This document shows, one piece after another, positions 44,123 through 54,008 of a DNA stretch of 64,000 bases (its first letter is position 1; each line of letters begins with the position of its first letter). Below the pieces are notes generated by a model that ran no database searches, was not told where the DNA came from, and saw only the letters and a program-made list of their open reading frames with translations. Position numbers and translations under genes: made by a program. The stretch is from Sporosarcina ureae (GTDB taxonomy: Bacteria > Bacillota > Bacilli > Bacillales_A > Planococcaceae), in the NCBI RefSeq assembly GCF_002101375.1, contig NZ_CP015207.1, positions 1,790,001 to 1,854,000 on the forward strand, read 5' to 3'.

Positions 44123-45329
44123 AACCATAATTATTGGCGCGGGACCAGCCGGATTAACTGCGGCCATCACGATTGCATCACGCGGTCACAGTGTACTAGT
44201 TATCGACGAATATATGAAACCGGGTGGACGATTACTCGGTCAGCTATACGAAGAGCCTAATGGTAACTGGTGGAACGGTATCGTAGAATCCAACAAACTA
44301 CATCAACAGGCTAAGGAACTGGGTGTCGATATTAAGCTACACACACCCGTCTCCAACATCGAGTTGCAGGACGGAATTTGGAGCGTCCATACAGATGTAG
44401 ACATTTATGAAACTACTCATTTATTGCTGGCGACAGGGGCCGCGGAAAGTCCTCTTCCCATTAAAGGTTGGACGCTTCCGGGAGTCATGTCAGTCGGAGC
44501 TGCACAAGTTATGACCAACGTGCATCGCGTAAAACCCGGAGATCGTGGAGTCATTATCGGTGTGAATGTCTTATCATCTGCAATTGCAATGGAACTGAAA
44601 ATGGCAGATATTGACATCGCTTGTATTACATTGCCCGTTTCCAATACCGTAAATGAAAAGTTCGGACAGCCACTAGAAGTTATGAACTCACTTCTGCATG
44701 TTTCACATATGGCTCCTTCTGCATTTATTAAAATGGGAAGTAAACTGATGAAAAATGACTTTTTCAAACAACTTGGTATTACATTCTTTCCTAAAAATGG
44801 TGTGAAAATGTGGGATATACCGATTATGTTACGAAAAGCAGTTACTGAAATCATTGGCGATGAACAAGTCGAAGGTGTGAAAATCTCTACGATTAATGCA
44901 GCCGGTGAAGTGATTCCTGGCACTGAAGAGGTTATTGGAGCGGATTTCGTATGTATAGCGGGTGGTTTGTATCCTCTAGCGGAATTGGCAGCTGTCGCTG
45001 GATGTCCTTTCTATCACATAGAAGAACTTGGTGGATATGTCCCATTGCATAACGAACGCATGGAATCCACCCTTCCCGGGCTTTATGTTGCGGGGAACAT
45101 CACGGGTATTGAAGGAGCTAAAGTTGCCATGAGTCAAGGGCAAACTGCGGGTCTCTCTATTGTCAACAACTTGGAGAATGGCACACTGGAAAATGACTTA
45201 ATTTCCTCGATACAGGATACTGAGCATACGAGAGAGAATGCCTATATTCAATTTCATCCTGAAATCGGTCATGGTAAGAATAAGCTTCAGAAGTATTGGG
45301 ATGAATACCATGCAGCGGTGACAACATAA
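44112..45329 (+). CDS. D-hydroxyproline dehydrogenase alpha-like FAD/NAD(P) subunit
   Basis: 405 residues. Dinucleotide-binding motifs TIIIGAGPAGLTAAI (N-terminus) and GDRGVIIGVNVLSSA (about 150), and the GLYVAGNITGIEGAKVAMSQ near the end typical of the HcnB/OoxA pyridine-nucleotide-disulfide oxidoreductase family. It lacks the C-terminal BFD domain, which is instead encoded by the first gene of this operon. ATG 44112 follows TTGGAGGG. Partner of the beta-like subunit encoded at 40227-41477. Confidence 0.87.
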   Translation: MENKTIIIGAGPAGLTAAITIASRGHSVLVIDEYMKPGGRLLGQLYEEPNGNWWNGIVESNKLHQQAKELGVDIKLHTPVSNIELQDGIWSVHTDVDIYETTHLLLATGAAESPLPIKGWTLPGVMSVGAAQVMTNVHRVKPGDRGVIIGVNVLSSAIAMELKMADIDIACITLPVSNTVNEKFGQPLEVMNSLLHVSHMAPSAFIKMGSKLMKNDFFKQLGITFFPKNGVKMWDIPIMLRKAVTEIIGDEQVEGVKISTINAAGEVIPGTEEVIGADFVCIAGGLYPLAELAAVAGCPFYHIEELGGYVPLHNERMESTLPGLYVAGNITGIEGAKVAMSQGQTAGLSIVNNLENGTLENDLISSIQDTEHTRENAYIQFHPEIGHGKNKLQKYWDEYHAAVTT

Positions 45330-45340
45330 TTTTTCCAAAC

Positions 45341-45377
45341 GAAAAAGCTCTACTGCGAAGTACATCGCAGTAGAGCT
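45341..45377. terminator. Terminator between the hydroxyproline operon and mqo
   Basis: Twelve-bp perfect stem (AGCTCTACTGCG / CGCAGTAGAGCT), 8-base loop. The T-run is good on the minus strand (AGCTTTTTC) and weak on the plus strand. Confidence 0.85.
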
Positions 45378-45394
45378 ATTCAACATCTACACTA

Positions 45395-46906
45395 TTAGCT
45401 ATGAACTGTTTCTTTCTCGAGCTCATTTTCTGTTAGCTTCAATATCTTAGAAGTAGAAGCATGCATGTCCTTCAATAACTCAGGATGTTCTGCTAATGCT
45501 TTACCATATGAAGGAATCATTTCTTTCAATTTTGGCTCCCAATCACTTACTTGTCCCGGGAAGCACTTGTTAATCAGATCCAACATAACTGCTACTGCAG
45601 TGGATGCCCCAGGCGAAGCTCCAAGCAATGCTGCAATGGAACCGTCCTTATCCGTTACAAGTTCTGTACCAAATTGAAGTGTACCTTTGCTATCTGGAGT
45701 ATCCTTGATAACTTGCACACGTTGGCCTGCAGTCCATAAATCCCAGTCTTCACTCTTCGCATCCGGAATAAATTCACGCAGTTCATTGATACGTTGTTCT
45801 TTTGTTTGTACCACTTGTTCTACCAAATACTTAGTCAATGACATATTCTTTGCACCACATGCTAGCATAGTCGTTAAGTTATTGGGTTTCACAGAACCAA
45901 TAAGGTCCATCATGGATCCTTCTTTCAAGAACTTCGGTGTGAATCCTGCGAAAGGACCGAATAGCAAGGACTTCTCACCATCAATATAGCGGGTATCCAA
46001 GTGCGGAACGGACATTGGCGGTGCACCGACTTTTGCTTTTCCGTATACTTTTGCGTGATGTTTTGCAATTACATCTGGATTTTTACAGACCATGAAGACA
46101 CCACTGATTGGGAATCCACCGATATGTTTACTTTCGGGAATACCTGTTTTCTGTAGCAATGGAAGACTTCCGCCTCCGCCACCAATGAAAACAAATTTAG
46201 TTTTATGGAATTCAAGCTTACCATCTTTATTATTCTTTATTTTTAATTCCCATTCGCCATCACTTGTACGTTTGATATCTTCTACTTGATGACCGTAGTT
46301 CACTTCAACGTCCACTGTTTGCATATGCTCAATTAACATACGCGTCAATGCACCGAAGTTTACGTCTGTACCTGTGTCGATTTTTGTTGCAGCAATCGCT
46401 TCATCAACAGTACGGTCTTGCATGATCAACGGAATCCATTCTTTTAGTTTTTCCGGATCATCGGAAAACTCCATTCCTTGGAATAGTGGATTTGCTGTCA
46501 TCGCTTCAAAGCGTTTCTTCAAATACGTCACATTGTCTTCACCTTGTACAAGACTCATGTGTGGCAGTGGCATAATAAATTGCTCAGGGTCTTTAATCAA
46601 CTTTTTTTCTACTAGATGCGACCAAAACTGCATAGATAATTGGAACTGTTCATTTACTTTAACCGCTTTTGTGATATCTACAGTCCCATCCGGCTTTTCG
46701 GAAGTATAGTTCAGTTCACATAAAGCTGCGTGTCCTGTTCCCGCATTATTCATCTCATGCGAGCTCTCTTCACCCGCTTTATCTAATTTCTCGAATAACG
46801 AGATATTCCAGTCAGGCGCTAATTCTTTAAGCATTGTTCCTAGCGTCGCACTCATAATTCCGGCGCCAATTAATATAACATCTGATTTAGTTTGTCTATT
46901 ACTCAT
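45395..46906 (-). CDS. mqo: Malate:quinone oxidoreductase
   Basis: 503 residues, the usual Mqo length. FAD motif [40 protein letters not shown], and [20 protein letters not shown] are family signatures. A peripheral membrane flavoprotein that oxidises L-malate to oxaloacetate and passes electrons to quinone. Start ATG behind AAGGAAGG (AAGG at a slightly long distance). It follows the hydroxyproline island, whose product alpha-ketoglutarate enters the same cycle, but it has its own transcription unit. Confidence 0.95.
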   Translation of the reverse strand: MSNRQTKSDVILIGAGIMSATLGTMLKELAPDWNISLFEKLDKAGEESSHEMNNAGTGHAALCELNYTSEKPDGTVDITKAVKVNEQFQLSMQFWSHLVEKKLIKDPEQFIMPLPHMSLVQGEDNVTYLKKRFEAMTANPLFQGMEFSDDPEKLKEWIPLIMQDRTVDEAIAATKIDTGTDVNFGALTRMLIEHMQTVDVEVNYGHQVEDIKRTSDGEWELKIKNNKDGKLEFHKTKFVFIGGGGGSLPLLQKTGIPESKHIGGFPISGVFMVCKNPDVIAKHHAKVYGKAKVGAPPMSVPHLDTRYIDGEKSLLFGPFAGFTPKFLKEGSMMDLIGSVKPNNLTTMLACGAKNMSLTKYLVEQVVQTKEQRINELREFIPDAKSEDWDLWTAGQRVQVIKDTPDSKGTLQFGTELVTDKDGSIAALLGASPGASTAVAVMLDLINKCFPGQVSDWEPKLKEMIPSYGKALAEHPELLKDMHASTSKILKLTENELEKETVHS

Positions 46907-47153
46907 TTTGACCTTCCTTATATGTGAAATTTACAGAAACGTAAATGTTCCTAAATAAGGCGTCACAGCATACATGGCGCGTACTAGGAGCACTTTATTC
47001 TGTCTCAGTTTAACCATACATCTACTACCATCTTTTCTATTATACATCAAATATAATTAGGTTTAAAGGGACTTGTTTATTTATCAGGATAAAGCCGGTA
47101 ATATGTCGGAATTTTGAACCACTTTATGGATTCCAATGAATTCATGGTTGTTT

Positions 47154-48347
47154 TCACGTCAATAAGTCTTCTGAGATCACTTTGAACCCTTCAATGATTG
47201 TGTCCTCTTCTACTTCAATCAAAATACATTGCTTGCCATCATAGTTAACTTGTTTGACATATTTCAGGTCTTGTGGACTAATTGAAATGTTTGCTACTTT
47301 GGTTTCGATCTTAATCGATTTCGACGTATAACTTGGTACGATGTGTGTTGCTTTCATTTCATAAGAGGTATCATCCACTACGGTCTGGAAAGCTGTTTCT
47401 ACTGCTTCTGTATTAACGTAGTCAACACCGCTCATTTTCAACACACGCTCTACTTGCTTCGCATCGATTGCTGGTGGCTCTTCCGGTTCTTCCTCTTCTT
47501 CATCCACTACAGTTAATCGGTAGATTGCTTCATATACATTTCCTAGTGTTTCCGTATCTACTTCACCGCCGACTACTTGTTTGACAATCTCCTCGAAAAC
47601 GGCCTTATCGTCGGCAGCGGTCACCACTTCTTCACCATTCAGGACATTCTCTATGAACGCATAATCGGGTTTATTCGCTTTACCCGCCGAATATAGTACA
47701 TGATTGACATCAGCTGAATTGTCCGTGAAGCAAGGGAATAAAAAGCCGCCTATTGGTGACGCAAGATTAATGATGGGATCGAGCATCGTATTCGATTTGA
47801 ATTCACGCTCTTGGAAATCAAATATAATGGAGCGCTTCGGCAAGTCTGTATGATTCATACTGCACAAAATAAACGGTGTGGTAAACACTTCATCGCGCAT
47901 ATCAATTTCAGTTTCCTCACTGTTACGCTTAGTCTTCTTAAAGTAGTTTCCACGAATAAATGTCACGACGAGATCTTTTTCATATTGGACATCTTGCACC
48001 ATCTTCAGTGCTAGATGTTGCATTTCCTCTTTCCATTCATCGGCTTCTTCCGCTTGCAATCCTTCATACAATAGTTTTTGTGCGTGATGATCGTTAGTCT
48101 CTTCTTCTTGACGTTCGAACTTCACTTCAAATAACTTCATACCTAGTTTACCACCAAGCACTTTTTTGAAATTGGTCATAAACAGTTCCTGTTGCTCACG
48201 GTCAAGCAAAGCAAAAGCCTGACTTTCTTCATGGTAAATCTCATTGCTTTCCTGCCTAATATAGACATGGTAAATATCAGTGATCGTCAAAAGATCAGTA
48301 TCTAATTTAAATCGTTTACGAATATCTGCAATATCATTTTTATTCAT
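47154..48347 (-). CDS. DUF4317 family protein
   Basis: 397 residues, soluble, acidic. The opening MNKNDIADIRKRFKLDTDLL and the ICSMNHTDLPKRSIIFDFQE and SPIGGFLFPCFTDNSADVNH blocks match DUF4317 proteins, which are common in Firmicutes and have no known role. An acidic low-complexity patch (EEEEEPEEPP) at about 275-285 separates the N-terminal from the C-terminal part. GGAAGTGGGAA site upstream. It is a single-gene unit. Confidence 0.82.
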   Translation of the reverse strand: MNKNDIADIRKRFKLDTDLLTITDIYHVYIRQESNEIYHEESQAFALLDREQQELFMTNFKKVLGGKLGMKLFEVKFERQEEETNDHHAQKLLYEGLQAEEADEWKEEMQHLALKMVQDVQYEKDLVVTFIRGNYFKKTKRNSEETEIDMRDEVFTTPFILCSMNHTDLPKRSIIFDFQEREFKSNTMLDPIINLASPIGGFLFPCFTDNSADVNHVLYSAGKANKPDYAFIENVLNGEEVVTAADDKAVFEEIVKQVVGGEVDTETLGNVYEAIYRLTVVDEEEEEPEEPPAIDAKQVERVLKMSGVDYVNTEAVETAFQTVVDDTSYEMKATHIVPSYTSKSIKIETKVANISISPQDLKYVKQVNYDGKQCILIEVEEDTIIEGFKVISEDLLT

Positions 48348-48509
48348 TTCGTGTTCCCACTTCCTAACTGATTTAAATAAATTTAATCACTACGTCGGAT
48401 GACGCTTCTATACACGCGCATAAAAAATTAAAGATTTCACACATACTTATCCACTATTCGGGTACACAATGAAGTGAGACTAAAAAATCAGACAAGGGGT
48501 AGTGATTTC

Positions 48510-48932
48510 ATGTCAGAAAAACTATTTACATCCACAGCAACCGCTAACGGAGGAAGAGAAGGCCATGTAGTATCCTCCGATAAAGTAGTAGAATTCGATA
48601 CGGCAATGCCAGGAACAAAAAGAGCAAAAGAATTAGAGAACTCAACCAACCCTGAACAATTATTTGCTGCAGGTTACGCAGCTTGTTTCGATAGCGCACT
48701 TCAACTTGTAGCAAGCAAAGAACGCGTTAAGTTTTCATCAGAAGTCACTGCAAACGTCAGCTTGTGCAAAGATGAAACAGACGGTGGTTTCAAACTAGAA
48801 GTTGAATTACAAGTAACCGGTAGAGACATTGAAAAGACAAAGCTTGAAGAGCTAGTGGAAAAAGCACACCATGTCTGCCCATATTCCAAAGCAACTAGGG
48901 GTAATATTGAAGTGACACTTACTGTACTTTAA
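48510..48932 (+). CDS. ohr: Organic hydroperoxide resistance protein (Ohr/OsmC family)
   Basis: 140 residues, the Ohr length. The redox cysteine pair is Cys59 (AAGYAACFDSAL) and Cys123 (HHVCPYSKATRGN). Ohr reduces organic hydroperoxides with lipoyl-type thiols. ATG 48510 is chosen because AGGGGTAGTG lies upstream; the ORF extends 12 codons further without a site. No ohrR regulator is adjacent and no clear OhrR palindrome was seen. A terminator follows. Confidence 0.92.
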   Translation: MSEKLFTSTATANGGREGHVVSSDKVVEFDTAMPGTKRAKELENSTNPEQLFAAGYAACFDSALQLVASKERVKFSSEVTANVSLCKDETDGGFKLEVELQVTGRDIEKTKLEELVEKAHHVCPYSKATRGNIEVTLTVL

Positions 48933-48956
48933 TTCTGCATCTAAAAATAACAGGAT

Positions 48957-49004
48957 AGGCTGTGCTGGAAATCGTGAATACACGACATCTAGCACAGCCT
49001 TTTA
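48957..49004 (+). terminator. Terminator after ohr
   Basis: Outer stem AGGCTGTGCT / AGCACAGCCT and inner TCGTG-AATA-CACGA, followed by TTTTAATT. It may also stop the convergent hydrolase transcript. Confidence 0.85.
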
Positions 49005-49023
49005 ATTCACCGGAAGATACTTT

Positions 49024-49773
49024 CTATTTTTCCAATCCCTCCATTAATTTCACAATCGCAGCAGAAGTCTGCATAATCTGCTCTTTATTCGATATAGTAG
49101 CTACCCCGTCACCCTTCTGCTCACCGTAATCACCAAAACCTGCGTGATTACCACCTTCTATTTCGATGAACTTCGAATCACTAGGCATACTAGACTTGGC
49201 CGCCTTAATAGCCTTCGCATCCGCCACCTCATCATGACTCGCCCGAATCGACAACACATCCACCGACGTTTCACTCAAATCCGTGTGGCTTCCAGGATAA
49301 GAAGCCAGCAACACGAGCGCAGAAATCTTTTCATGACGGGATGCATAATCCGATGCTGTCACACCGCCTAAAGAGTGACCCCCTATTAACCATGTATCCA
49401 TTTGAGGATGATTACGTATCACCTTATCTGCCCGATCAGGGGAGAAGATTGCCATCTTGAGCGGCAAGTGAGGAATGATTACAGTATAGCCTTGTTTAGC
49501 AATCTCCTTGGCCATCGGTGCGTATGCTTCGGCTTCTACTTTTGCACCTTGATAGAAAATAAAACCTATGTTTCTCTTATTTGAAGTAGGCTCAAACACT
49601 AAGTCTTTACCATTTGTCACGGTTACATCTGAATCTGACTGCAAATTTTCTTCCGCGTAAGACTGCGCTTTATAATAAGAACTAGTAAACAGGAAGAACC
49701 CAACTGCAATCATTAACAGGAAAATACCTAGCCCGATAAATAACTTGAATTTCCATGTCCTCTTTTTTTTCAT
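49024..49773 (-). CDS. Membrane-anchored alpha/beta hydrolase
   Basis: 249 residues. One N-terminal membrane helix (about 8-30) anchors an extracytoplasmic alpha/beta hydrolase. The nucleophile elbow is GGHSLGG (Ser about 133), the Asp probably lies in SIRASHDEVADAK, and the catalytic His in GGNHAGFGDYG. The family (Abhydrolase_5) includes esterases of unknown substrate. The start ATG is preceded by a GGATCAAG site. It is followed by the NUDIX gene upstream in the same direction with 19 bp between them, so probably an operon. Confidence 0.85.
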   Translation of the reverse strand: MKKKRTWKFKLFIGLGIFLLMIAVGFFLFTSSYYKAQSYAEENLQSDSDVTVTNGKDLVFEPTSNKRNIGFIFYQGAKVEAEAYAPMAKEIAKQGYTVIIPHLPLKMAIFSPDRADKVIRNHPQMDTWLIGGHSLGGVTASDYASRHEKISALVLLASYPGSHTDLSETSVDVLSIRASHDEVADAKAIKAAKSSMPSDSKFIEIEGGNHAGFGDYGEQKGDGVATISNKEQIMQTSAAIVKLMEGLEK

Positions 49774-49792
49774 ACTTGATCCTCATTCCAGT

Positions 49793-50413
49793 TTATTTCT
49801 TCACAATATCGATGAAATGTTTTAACACTCTAGCCGTCAATCCCCAAACTGTATAAGTACCATACTCGTAAAACCATTCCTCAAGTGAATGGCTTCGAAA
49901 TTTATACTGATCTCCGTTCATAATCTTCTCAAATGGGAAATTATCCGGCGGAGCTACTTCAATCGATACCAAATGCATATACGGTTCATGTTCCATCAAC
50001 CACTTGAGCGGAATAGTAAATACCTCTTCCACTTCTTCTTTATTATAACTTCGAATGATTTCATGATAATCAATGACCGCTACGAACGGATAGACGACGA
50101 ATGAAGGAGACGCAATATACGGGCTTAACTCTTCTATCATCTGTACCGTCTTCGGATCAATCCCGAGCTCTTCGTGTGTCTCCCGTAAAGCTGCTTCCAT
50201 AGGGGATGCATCCGTTATATCGATTTTGCCGCCAGGAAAACTGATGTCGCCCGGCTGTTTCCTCATCGTGAAGGCACGCACCTCAAATAGCACATGCCAT
50301 TCCCCTTCCGCTTCTACTAACGGAATGATTACAGCGGAACGGAACGCGGTTTCTTCTCCAATGAATAAAGATTTATTTTCATACAACTTATTTTGTAGTT
50401 GATCCAAGTCCAT
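49793..50413 (-). CDS. NUDIX CoA pyrophosphatase (NudL/YeaB-like)
   Basis: 206 residues. A NUDIX box with GGKIDITDASPMEAALRETH followed by EELG is preceded by the RKQPGDISFPGG stretch, the UPF0035 extension that marks coenzyme A pyrophosphatases. Expected to split CoA, its esters or oxidised CoA into phosphopantetheine and ADP. ATG 50413 has GGTGGGGG upstream; the GTG four codons earlier is inside that site. Precedes an anchored hydrolase in the same operon. Confidence 0.88.
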   Translation of the reverse strand: MDLDQLQNKLYENKSLFIGEETAFRSAVIIPLVEAEGEWHVLFEVRAFTMRKQPGDISFPGGKIDITDASPMEAALRETHEELGIDPKTVQMIEELSPYIASPSFVVYPFVAVIDYHEIIRSYNKEEVEEVFTIPLKWLMEHEPYMHLVSIEVAPPDNFPFEKIMNGDQYKFRSHSLEEWFYEYGTYTVWGLTARVLKHFIDIVKK

Positions 50414-50474
50414 GAAGTCCCCCACCTCAGCGTTTTATCCTATCGTATCATTATCAGACGAATCGTTAAAGAAA

Positions 50475-50505
50475 TAAAAGGAGCTACCCTGTTAGAGCAA
50501 CTCCT
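50475..50505 (-). terminator. Terminator of the isd/srtB operon
   Basis: Imperfect stem around AGGAGCT / AACTCCT with a larger loop, followed on the minus strand by TTTTATTTC. Confidence 0.55.
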
Positions 50506-50520
50506 CGTTCTATATATACG

Positions 50521-51294
50521 TTAGCGCTTCACTAATTTCCCCTGCACTACATAGCGTTTATCTTTACTATTCACCGAGTTATTGCAAGTGGACAGTGTCA
50601 CAATTCGATCATCTGCCCCTACTTCAACAGGCATATCAATCAGAGAACGTGATTCCACTTCCTCGAGAAAGTCAGAAAATTGTTCGTCCGTCTGAAAATC
50701 TGTTTCGATATAGTAAAAGTCAATCGTCGTTTCATATGCTGCAAACACTTCAATATCATACCCTTCATACAATGTATCGACATAAATAACGGGATGTTCG
50801 TCTGCATAGTCTTGATCACCAAATTTCTTCAAACTACCGAACATCGTATCATTTCTCATTGCATGACCATAGAGGACCGTGTTGCGGCTCATATCCGTAA
50901 TATCATTCCGATAATCCATAAAGACACTGCCTGCGCGACTATTTTCTCGTGTGAAGTTACGATTTAAATAAAAATCATTGTCTTCAGCCTGCAAGATCGG
51001 GTTATGCAAATTGGTTCCTTCTACTGAAATCCAACCCACGATATCTTGATTCACCTTATTCAATTCTTCAAACTGCGGACGCATCGAATAGTCATTCGAT
51101 GCGTCTTCTTTAACATCTTCTGTTACAGCAACCTGAACCGTGTTTTCCAACGCCTTCTCATACATCTGTTGCGTCTCCTTCAATGAGCTGGCTGATTCCA
51201 CGTATGTATACAAATACTGCACGAGTAAATAGCCTGAGTAGAGAAAGACTGCTAGATAAACGAAAGGCATGAGTTTCGACAGGCGTTTCTTCAT
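50521..51294 (-). CDS. srtB: Sortase B
   Basis: 257 residues. N-terminal membrane anchor, then a class B sortase domain: His144 in LYGHAMRN, Cys237 in TLSTC and Arg247 in DKRYVVQ. Class B sortases in isd loci attach NPQTN-like signals of haem-binding proteins to peptidoglycan; the IsdC homologue at 56711-57355 carries NPQTS. It is the last gene of the operon, 11 bp after the ATPase. A second, unrelated class F-like sortase is encoded at 8782-9417. Confidence 0.92.
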   Translation of the reverse strand: MKKRLSKLMPFVYLAVFLYSGYLLVQYLYTYVESASSLKETQQMYEKALENTVQVAVTEDVKEDASNDYSMRPQFEELNKVNQDIVGWISVEGTNLHNPILQAEDNDFYLNRNFTRENSRAGSVFMDYRNDITDMSRNTVLYGHAMRNDTMFGSLKKFGDQDYADEHPVIYVDTLYEGYDIEVFAAYETTIDFYYIETDFQTDEQFSDFLEEVESRSLIDMPVEVGADDRIVTLSTCNNSVNSKDKRYVVQGKLVKR

Positions 51295-51305
51295 CAGCTT
51301 ACCTC

Positions 51306-52076
51306 CTAAATACCAAGAGACATCATATAAAGACCTAATTCGTCATCTTCCTTAAACACGGCGTTGACTCCATATACTTCTTTGATGACATCCTTTGTAA
51401 TGATCTCACGTGGCGGCCCTTCTGCAATGATTCGACCATTCTTCATCATAATGATCACATCACTGTAACGAATCGCCTGATTGATATCATGCAATACCAT
51501 GACAATCGTCAATCCATAATCTTCATTCAGTGATTTCACGAGCTCTAATAATTCAATTTGATAATAAATATCTAAGTATGTTGTTGGCTCATCCAAGCAG
51601 AGTATTTCTGATTGCTGTGCCAATGCCATCGCAATCCATACACGCTGACGCTCCCCACCCGATAATGCTTCTAAGTCTTTATGGCGTTTGTCGGTCAGGT
51701 TTGTCACGGATAATGCCCAATCTATAGCCTTGTCATCCTCTTCTTGGTTTCGCTGTAAAAACGTTTTATGTGGCAACCGACCGAAGCCGACTAGTTTCTC
51801 AATCGTCAAATCTTTTGGTACTTCATTCTGCTGATAAACAATCGCTAACTTCTTCGCAAACTCTTTCGGCTTAAACATCACTAAATCACGATTTTCTAGT
51901 GAAGCTGTTCCGGAAGTGGGCATATTAATTCGTGAAAGTACACTTAGTAATGTCGATTTCCCACAACCATTTGGTCCAATGATCGTCGTAACTTTCCCTT
52001 TAGAAATAGACGTCGAGACATCATCCAAATGGTTGGTTATATTATCATGCGATACCATAATGCGCTTCATTTCCAT
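51306..52076 (-). CDS. Haem/iron ABC transporter ATP-binding protein
   Basis: 256 residues of the FecE/FhuC/HmuV type. Walker A GPNGCGKST, Q-loop VYQQNEVP, signature LSGGERQRV, Walker B ILCLDEPTTYLD and switch HDINQAIRYSD are present. It powers import through the FecCD permease encoded seven bases upstream. S. aureus IsdDEF lacks a dedicated FecE-type ATPase; the arrangement here is like the Listeria and Bacillus isd loci. Confidence 0.92.
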   Translation of the reverse strand: MEMKRIMVSHDNITNHLDDVSTSISKGKVTTIIGPNGCGKSTLLSVLSRINMPTSGTASLENRDLVMFKPKEFAKKLAIVYQQNEVPKDLTIEKLVGFGRLPHKTFLQRNQEEDDKAIDWALSVTNLTDKRHKDLEALSGGERQRVWIAMALAQQSEILCLDEPTTYLDIYYQIELLELVKSLNEDYGLTIVMVLHDINQAIRYSDVIIMMKNGRIIAEGPPREIITKDVIKEVYGVNAVFKEDDELGLYMMSLGI

Positions 52077-52082
52077 AACGTA

Positions 52083-53048
52083 TCACTCTTTTCGCAGTAA
52101 GAATATTAAGAACGGCCCGCCAATGATCGCCATCAGCGTTGAAGCAGGTATTTCAAGCGGTGCTACGATTGTTCTACCGAGCGTGTCAGCTAACAAGATA
52201 ATCAATGCCCCTAAAAGAGCAGTAAATGGTATAAGCACCTTATGGTCATGGCCAACCAATCTGCGGGCAATATGCGGTACAAGTAAGCCAACAAATGATA
52301 TTACACCCGCCACTACAACCGAAATTGCCGCTAGTAAAACAGCTACTGCCGCAATGATTAAACGGGCGCGCGTGACATGGAAACCAATACTCTTTGCTGT
52401 CTTATCCTGTAGCACTAATAAATTACACCAGCTATACAATGCAAACGCCAGAACCAATCCGATGGTTCCGTATGTCGCGATAGTCGAAACATCGCTCCAC
52501 GTACGCATCGTTAAATTCGAACCGATCACGCTTGAGGCTGAGACGTTCAACGATCCACCAAAGCTGATGAACGCTTCGGTGAGGCCTGTGAACATCGCAT
52601 TGATCGCAATTCCAACTAGAATTAATTTCAACGGGCTGAGACCGGATTTCCACGATAATGCAAAGACGAGAAAACAAGCGAACGCCCCACCCATAAAGGC
52701 AAATAAAGGCGTCATGAAAAAGAGTGCCGGAAAGAACGAAATAATGAATAACTGCATGAATGCTGCACCGGAAGATATCCCGATAATACCCGCATCTGCA
52801 AGTGGATTACGCATAACGGACTGCAACAAGACACCCGAAACCGATAATGCCGCGCCTGCAAATATCGCCACAATCATCCTTGGAAAACGCAAGTCGCGAA
52901 TTGCTTCCATTTGACTGTTGCCTTGTTCAGAGAGCGCACTGAAAAACTCAAAGAAGCCCATTTTAATACTGCCTGTCGTAGCAGAATAAACAATTGTTGC
53001 GGCAAGCAGCAGGAATACGATTACATAACTAGCAATTCTTTTTCTCAT
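52083..53048 (-). CDS. isdF: Haem ABC transporter permease (FecCD family)
   Basis: 321 residues with about nine or ten membrane helices. FecCD signatures: RFPRMIVAIFAGAALSVSG, MRNPLADAGIIGISSGA, and FVGLLVPHIARRLVGHDHK, the last being the cytoplasmic loop that meets the ATPase. Start ATG 53048 behind AAAGGAAG. Lies between IsdE and the ATPase in the operon, so haem or haem-iron is the likely substrate. Confidence 0.92.
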   Translation of the reverse strand: MRKRIASYVIVFLLLAATIVYSATTGSIKMGFFEFFSALSEQGNSQMEAIRDLRFPRMIVAIFAGAALSVSGVLLQSVMRNPLADAGIIGISSGAAFMQLFIISFFPALFFMTPLFAFMGGAFACFLVFALSWKSGLSPLKLILVGIAINAMFTGLTEAFISFGGSLNVSASSVIGSNLTMRTWSDVSTIATYGTIGLVLAFALYSWCNLLVLQDKTAKSIGFHVTRARLIIAAVAVLLAAISVVVAGVISFVGLLVPHIARRLVGHDHKVLIPFTALLGALIILLADTLGRTIVAPLEIPASTLMAIIGGPFLIFLLRKE

Positions 53049-53081
53049 GACGGACTTCCTTTTCAAACGACATTCATCGAG

Positions 53082-53990
53082 TTATCGATAGAATATCTTC
53101 ATTAGCTCACTTAATGCTTCAGGTACTTGCAACGAAGCGGTTGTGCCAAATAACTCTTCTTCCAAATCATAGACTTTACCATTTTTCACAGCATCAAAAT
53201 GTTTCCATATATCATTCGTTTGGAACTCTTCGTTAAACATTTCCACAACTTCATCTGGCATACCATGTGATAAACGCAAAATAATATCTGGATTACTATT
53301 ATGAAGATACTCAGTATTTGACGATAAGTATTCAGGAACTTGACCTTCCATTACATTCGTTCCACCAGCACGTTTCACGAGATCACCCGCGTAGGAGTTT
53401 TCCGTCGCAACTAAGTAACTGCCTGGAATACCTAATAATATTAATACACTTGGACCGTTGCGATTCGCTGCTACTACTTCCGCGGCTTCAATCTTTTTCT
53501 GTAAATTCCCTACTAATTTGTCTGCTTGCGCTTTACGGTCGTAGCGCTCTCCAAGACCTTGGATTTCTTGAATCATTGAATCGACACTTTGGAAGTTTAA
53601 AAATGTCGCCGGAATATTCAATTGTTCGAAACCGGCTTCGAGATCATATTCCAATGTAGAAACGGATAAAAAATCTGTCGGATTCATTGATTTCACAATC
53701 TCCATGTCCGGTGTCATGGCATTACCGATGGTTGGAAGCCCATCAAACCGGCTTGCCATATTTTTTTCCGTTTCAGGAATAGCGATGGCATCTATATCTA
53801 ACTTATCTAGAATATCTGCGATGACTACAGTACCCGCAATAATTCGTTGTTCACTTGTTTCAGCGCTTTCACTTTTCTTAGCCGCGTCTGCCGAAACAGC
53901 TTTCTCTTCTTTATCATTTCCGCACCCTGCGATAATAGTTGCTGTCATGACTGCCAACATCAACCATACATATCTCCACTTTTTCTGCAC
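53082..53990 (-). CDS. isdE: Haem-binding lipoprotein IsdE
   Basis: 302 residues. Lipoprotein signal with lipobox IAGC, then a class III (BtuF/TroA-like) binding protein. The two haem ligands known for IsdE, a Met and a His, can be seen in GNAMTPDME and RLSHGMPDEV. It takes haem from surface NEAT proteins and hands it to the permease. GTG 53990 is taken as the start (GGAGG eight bases before); the upstream GTG at 54005 overlaps that site. Follows the NEAT gene by about 18 bp. Confidence 0.9.
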   Translation of the reverse strand: MQKKWRYVWLMLAVMTATIIAGCGNDKEEKAVSADAAKKSESAETSEQRIIAGTVVIADILDKLDIDAIAIPETEKNMASRFDGLPTIGNAMTPDMEIVKSMNPTDFLSVSTLEYDLEAGFEQLNIPATFLNFQSVDSMIQEIQGLGERYDRKAQADKLVGNLQKKIEAAEVVAANRNGPSVLILLGIPGSYLVATENSYAGDLVKRAGGTNVMEGQVPEYLSSNTEYLHNSNPDIILRLSHGMPDEVVEMFNEEFQTNDIWKHFDAVKNGKVYDLEEELFGTTASLQVPEALSELMKIFYR

Positions 53991-54008
53991 GATGTAATCC
54001 TCCACTCG